Of a stretch of 64,000 bases of DNA, positions 61,084 to 64,000 are shown in pieces. The DNA is taken from positions 1,178,001 through 1,242,000 of the forward strand of contig OZ254179.1 in assembly GCA_965268675.1 (NCBI GenBank), written 5' to 3'. The DNA comes from AAA044-D11 sp009705075 (GTDB lineage: Bacteria; Actinomycetota; Actinomycetes; Nanopelagicales; Nanopelagicaceae). The position numbers and the translations under genes were made by a program. The notes beneath the pieces are model-generated. The model worked only from the letters and a program-made list of their open reading frames with translations. It was not told where the DNA came from and did no database searches. How positions within the stretch are numbered: position 1 is the first letter of the stretch; the number at the start of each line of letters is the position of its first letter.

Positions 61084-61133
61084 TGGTGCCCCCGGTCGGA
61101 CTCGAACCGACACTGGAAGGATTTTAAGTCCTC
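61084..61133 (-). tRNA. 3' fragment of a tRNA, likely attachment site
   Basis: Minus strand, starting at the encoded CCA (61084-61086): acceptor 3' strand CGGGGGC, T arm GTCGG-TTCGAGT-CCGAC, a 5-nt variable loop, and a 17-nt arm with loop CTTAAAA. No matching 5' half (GCCCCCG, D arm) follows, so this is not a working tRNA. The acceptor and five-base variable loop suit a class I tRNA such as tRNA-Lys better than Leu, despite the loop reading TAA. A recombinase gene begins about 170 bases away, so this is most likely an att copy. Confidence 0.7.
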
Positions 61134-61301
61134 TCGGTGAGAGTCTGGGATTCCAGAATTGCAGGCTATTGAGCGCAACTCAAAGCCGAATTCTAGGAAT
61201 CTAAACCGGAAGTGTATTAATTGTGTATTAGTTCTAAATCCAGATACGGGTTCTTAACTTCCACAAAGGCAAAAGCCTTTGGCTAATGGAACGGATTAAT
61301 T
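61134..61301 (+). other. Non-coding left arm of the element, with repeats
   Basis: Between the tRNA fragment and the integrase gene: GATTCCAGAATT (61149-61160) with an imperfect inverse AATTCTAGGAATC (61189-61201), two copies of GTGTATTA (61212-61219 and 61223-61230), and a perfect stem-loop CAAAGGC/GCCTTTG (61264-61281). These could be integrase arm sites and the integrase promoter or a terminator. No coding frame. Confidence 0.45.
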
Positions 61302-62429
61302 ATGACTCGTAGATCAAATGGCCAGGGACATACCTACAAGGTTGGAACTTCTTTCAGGACTGTTATTCATTCAAATGGAACAGTTGTTACTGCAATGGCA
61401 AAGAATGCTCAAGATTCAAGGAAGCTAGCCAAAGAGAAGCTCGTTCTTAAAGTAAGTGAGACTGATATTGAAAGAGCTAAGAATCTTTCTAGCCTATTAC
61501 TAGAAAATTATTTAATGAGCTGGCTTGAGGATGAGCACAAGCACAACATCGCGCACTCAACCTATAAGCGCTATCGCTCTTTGGCCCTAAACCATATAAA
61601 CCCTGCACTTGGTAAATATCGGATCACTGAGCTATCCCCCCGCCTGATTAATCAGCTCCTAGTAGATATGAGAAAGAACGGACAGAGCGTTCGCTCTATT
61701 CAACAAGCTAGGGCCCTGCTATCTATCTCCCTAGGGGAGGCAGAGAACCTTAGTTACATAGTTAGTAACCCAGTAAGGAAAGTTAAGAATCCAATTAATA
61801 GTCAGAAAACTATTAGCCCCCTAACTCTTGACGAAGTTAAGCGCCTATTGAAAACTTATGAAGGAACCTACCTTTGCGCTCGCCTTCACGTTGCTCTTAT
61901 CTGTGGCCTGCGCCAGGGCGAAGCTATTGGGCTTCGCTGGCAGGATATTGATTTAGTTAATGGGAAATTAGAGGTGAGAAAACAGATTCAAATCATTGAA
62001 GGGAAGCAAGAGTTCACAGAGCTAAAGACTGAGCGCTCTAAGCGCACTGTGATGCTTACTGAAACCTCTTTAAAAGCACTAGTAGAACACTTAAAAATAG
62101 TTGAGCGGATGCGCCAGGGCTGCCTAGCAAATTGGCAGGATTTAGATCTTGTATTTCCTAGAGAAAATGGAAGCCCTAGATCACCACAAACCGATTATGA
62201 CGAATGGCAAAAGGCCCTAAAACTCTGCGGAATAGCCCCTAAAAGGCTTCACGATGCCCGTCATACGGCAGCAACACTGATGTATTCCCAAAGCGTAGGA
62301 ATTGAAACTATAAGTAGGGCTTTAGGGCACTCTTCAAGTGCAATTACTTCAAGACTCTATGTTCACTCTGTTGAAGAGCCATTACGAAAAGCAGCTTCAG
62401 CTTTGGATGGGATCCTAAACATTTCCTAG
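61302..62429 (+). CDS. int: Tyrosine recombinase / phage-type integrase
   Basis: 375-aa recombinase. N-terminal AP2/arm-binding-like region (1-55), SAM-like core-binding domain (60-155: LENYLMSWLEDEHKHNIAHSTYKRYRSL), catalytic domain with Arg in ALICGLRQGEAIGLRWQDIDL, the beta-strand Lys (LKTERSKRTVMLTE), HDARHTAATLM (His-x-x-Arg), LGHSSSAITSRLYVH (His and the nucleophile Tyr). All six catalytic residues are present, so it is probably active. It lies next to the tRNA fragment, pointing away from it. Confidence 0.95.
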   Translation: MTRRSNGQGHTYKVGTSFRTVIHSNGTVVTAMAKNAQDSRKLAKEKLVLKVSETDIERAKNLSSLLLENYLMSWLEDEHKHNIAHSTYKRYRSLALNHINPALGKYRITELSPRLINQLLVDMRKNGQSVRSIQQARALLSISLGEAENLSYIVSNPVRKVKNPINSQKTISPLTLDEVKRLLKTYEGTYLCARLHVALICGLRQGEAIGLRWQDIDLVNGKLEVRKQIQIIEGKQEFTELKTERSKRTVMLTETSLKALVEHLKIVERMRQGCLANWQDLDLVFPRENGSPRSPQTDYDEWQKALKLCGIAPKRLHDARHTAATLMYSQSVGIETISRALGHSSSAITSRLYVHSVEEPLRKAASALDGILNIS

Positions 62430-62603
62430 GGTATGTTCCCTATTTCTAAAACATAGAATAGTCGCGCATAGATTAGTTAGTCTAAGGTTCTATTTCTAAT
62501 TGAAACCTGCAGCTTATCTAAGGCGTGTCTCTCCGTTGAGATTTTCAATTTTTGATTACAATAAAACCAATACAGCACAGCCCTATTTCCGCCCTTAGCA
62601 CTT

Positions 62604-62624
62604 CATCTAAAGGATATTTAGATG
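62604..62624. promoter_or_regulatory. Perfect inverted repeat before the zinc-finger gene
   Basis: CATCTAAA and TTTAGATG enclose a five-base spacer, 20 bases before the AAAGGAG site. It could be an operator or a leader hairpin of the two-gene unit downstream. The rest of the 217-base gap after the integrase shows no gene. Confidence 0.5.
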
Positions 62625-62646
62625 ATTTAGCTAAAGGAGAATAAGA

Positions 62647-62877
62647 ATGGCAAAGCACTTATATTCAGTGCGACAAAACCCCCAAACTAAAGAACTGATT
62701 TGCAATGAAGAACAGTTCTGTCCGGGTTGCTACAAGAACTTTGGTGATTGGCAGATTCTGGCCGCTCACCGAATAAAAAGACGTAAAGAGCGCAGTTTAT
62801 GTTTGGACCCGATACGTGTTGGATTAGTAGCCAAACGAAATATTGCTGATGCAATTGTTTGGTGGTTCGAAGAATGA
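62647..62877 (+). CDS. Phage-type zinc-finger protein
   Basis: 76-aa protein with CPGCYKNFGDWQILAAHRIKRRKERSLCLDP: two Cys, a His and a last Cys arranged as in short actinophage proteins (C-x2-C...HR...C-x-DP). AAAGGAG lies eight bases before the ATG. It overlaps the next gene by four bases (ATGA). Probably a DNA- or RNA-binding accessory protein of the element. Confidence 0.78.
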   Translation: MAKHLYSVRQNPQTKELICNEEQFCPGCYKNFGDWQILAAHRIKRRKERSLCLDPIRVGLVAKRNIADAIVWWFEE

Positions 62878-63440
62878 CAAAAAAGTATGAGCGGAGCAAT
62901 GATCCTAGATTGGGGCCTGGCTCCCTTTGGACTGCTATGCCAATTCCTGCGCTTAAAACACTCACTTATGCTGGCGAAGGGCAGGCTAGAGATGTCCTAA
63001 ATGCACTTGTTTTGCATTCAGGCAATGGCACTCCTTATGTATTCCCCACAGTCGAGACGATTCAAAGATTTTCTCGGGTAGGCCCAAATAACATAAAGAA
63101 ATCTATCGATGTCTTAGTCAATTATGGGTTCATAAAGGTTAAGAAGATTCCTAAAGGAAAAGCCTGTCGCCATCAATATGAAATTCTAAGGGCTTGTTAT
63201 CACTACAGTGAATTTAATGAAATAGCCAAGAGATTCATAGTTCCTAAAGGAATTTGCACAACTTGTTGGACCTTAACTTCAAGCCACGAATGGATTGATG
63301 GAGACGCATTTATAAATGATCTCAGAGTCAGAATGTGGTATCACATCAACTGCGGTGGAAGAATCAAGAAACTGACAAAGACTCAAATTCAGGATTTGAA
63401 AAAACGCCGTGAATCGGTCGAAGTTCCTTCGATTTACTAG
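62874..63440 (+). CDS. Winged-helix-like element protein with C-terminal zinc site
   Basis: 188-aa protein. Its N-terminal half (LTYAGEGQARDVLNALVLHSGNGTPYVFPTVETIQRFSRVGPNNIKKSIDVLVNYGFIKVKKI) is a helix-turn-helix of the type seen in replication or regulatory proteins, in which 'PTVETIQRFSRVG..NIKKSIDVLVNYGFI' is the winged helix. The C-terminal half has CTTC...H...C (GICTTCWTLTSSHEW and YHINCGG), likely binding zinc. The frame opens at 62859, but the ATG at 62874 overlaps the upstream stop by four bases. Possibly the replication or control protein of the element. Confidence 0.72.
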   Translation: MTKKYERSNDPRLGPGSLWTAMPIPALKTLTYAGEGQARDVLNALVLHSGNGTPYVFPTVETIQRFSRVGPNNIKKSIDVLVNYGFIKVKKIPKGKACRHQYEILRACYHYSEFNEIAKRFIVPKGICTTCWTLTSSHEWIDGDAFINDLRVRMWYHINCGGRIKKLTKTQIQDLKKRRESVEVPSIY

Positions 63441-63478
63441 AGGATGAAATTCATATCAGTGCTTTGGGTTTTTTATAC

Positions 63479-63615
63479 AGTCGCCTTAAGGCGACTTCTA
63501 TCAGTCGGTTAACAGTGGTATTTACTTATAATCGTTATTAACGATTAACTTAGTAGATCAAGGCAGTCGTTTTATACGACTGCCAACTGTCTGTATACAG
63601 TGGTATTTACTTATA
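63479..63615. repeat. Duplicated hairpin-plus-repeat modules in the element
   Basis: Non-coding block. Module one: the 18-bp palindrome AGTCGCCTTAAGGCGACT (63479-63496) and then ACAGTGGTATTTACTTATA (63512-63530). Module two: GGCAGTCGT pairing with ACGACTGCC (63562-63584) and then the identical 19-mer (63597-63615). Between them AATCGTTA and TAACGATT form a further inverted repeat (63530-63546). This order could serve as an origin, transfer site, or paired RNA structures. The remaining stretch to 63698 has a GGGGC/GCCCC hairpin near 63679-63692. Confidence 0.8.
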
Positions 63616-63698
63616 GTCTTTTACAGCGATAGACCTAGGTTCTTACCCACATCTCTAGCCTGAATAACGCAGTTCAATGGGGCGATAGCCCCACACCC

Positions 63699-64000
63699 TT
63701 GGTCTTGTCAGTCAATCAAACTATTCTTATTGCTGTGCCTGGTAATGAGAAAAAGCAACCGCTTTCCGTAACTCATCCTGAGTTAGCGAAGGAATCTAAT
63801 GGTTGGGATCCCTCAAATTTTTTAGCTGGAAGCAATATGAAGCGCTCTTGGAAATGTAAATTTGGACACATATGGGAAGCGGTGATTTCTAACCGAGCTG
63901 GAAAAGGCTATGGCTGCCCAATTTGCTCTGGCCAAAAAATTCTAAAGGGCTTTAATGATTTGCTCACTCTTCAACCAATAATCGCTTCAGAAGCGGAAGG
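63699..64000 (+). CDS. Zinc-ribbon (DUF4379-type) protein, N-terminal part
   Basis: Reading frame open to the window end (100 codons seen). Contains VTHPELAKESNGWDPSNFLAGSNMKRSWKCKFGHIWEAVISNRAGKGYGCPICSGQKIL, the PF14311-like unit (W-x-C-x2-GH-x-W ... R-x2-G-x-GCPxC). Such proteins carry several units and occur in mobile elements. TTG at 63699 or 63705 is the likely start; no clear ribosome site, but the GGGGC/GCCCC hairpin lies just before. Cut by the window end. Confidence 0.78.
   Translation, partial: MVLSVNQTILIAVPGNEKKQPLSVTHPELAKESNGWDPSNFLAGSNMKRSWKCKFGHIWEAVISNRAGKGYGCPICSGQKILKGFNDLLTLQPIIASEAE

Noticed and set aside
61084..61133. Functional tRNA-Leu(TAA)
   Set aside because: The anticodon-like loop reads TAA, but the 5' acceptor and D arm are missing and the variable loop is five bases, not the long arm of tRNA-Leu.

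Overview
The window looks like a low-GC, gene-dense actinobacterial chromosome of the streamlined freshwater acI / Nanopelagicales type. That placement is inferred from gene content: a fused E1/E2 2-oxoglutarate enzyme (Kgd/OdhA), Ni superoxide dismutase with its maturation peptidase, a SigH/SigR-RsrA pair, WhiB7, AdnAB in place of RecBCD, UPF0182, short spacers, and many starts that look leaderless. I could not run a search, so the taxon is not proven.

Layout. 1-4 kb: a Tad/Flp secretion gene set on the minus strand, with a degenerate GGDEF protein upstream. 4-20 kb: an SDR, kgd, the sodN/sodX pair, the sigH-like operon (with a recognisable self-dependent promoter and a thioesterase gene), SRAP, aroA, rsgA, a large secreted repeat protein facing a TetR gene, hisN, and a membrane protein that resembles an isolated P1B-ATPase nucleotide-binding domain. 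20.8-40 kb: an initiator tRNA, UPF0182, a PDZ-less YlbL/S16 protease, a DUF2342 protein, a YgjP-type metallopeptidase, a zinc-ribbon microprotein, an orphan ThiF-like protein, whiB7 with a complete attenuation leader, uvrD2, nudC and adnBA. As I recall the M. tuberculosis map, this repeats the Rv3193c-Rv3228 neighbourhood. 40-54 kb: typA, ychF, rmuC, ispH, xseAB, fumarase, a lysozyme-like exported protein, phoH, a cis-prenyltransferase, SURF1 and greA, which resembles the Rv1080c-Rv1112 block. 54-61 kb: a DrrAB-like ABC exporter, two MFS transporters, a Bax-inhibitor-type protein and two orphan genes.

61.08-64 kb is an integrated element. A 3' tRNA fragment with encoded CCA marks a likely attachment site, followed by a complete tyrosine recombinase, a phage-type zinc-finger gene, a winged-helix-like gene, a non-coding block of duplicated hairpin modules, and a zinc-ribbon protein cut by the window end.

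How it fits together: the sigma/anti-sigma operon, Ni-SOD and Nudix enzyme suggest oxidative and thiol stress handling. WhiB7 with the nearby exporters suggests drug or translation stress. AdnAB, UvrD2, SRAP, ExoVII and RmuC form a DNA-repair set. The strongest regulatory finding is the whiB7 leader: an AT-rich element, a promoter, a leaderless Ala-rich leader peptide of 64 codons, a stop-codon hairpin, an intrinsic terminator and a 9-bp repeat tract, all in 400 bases.
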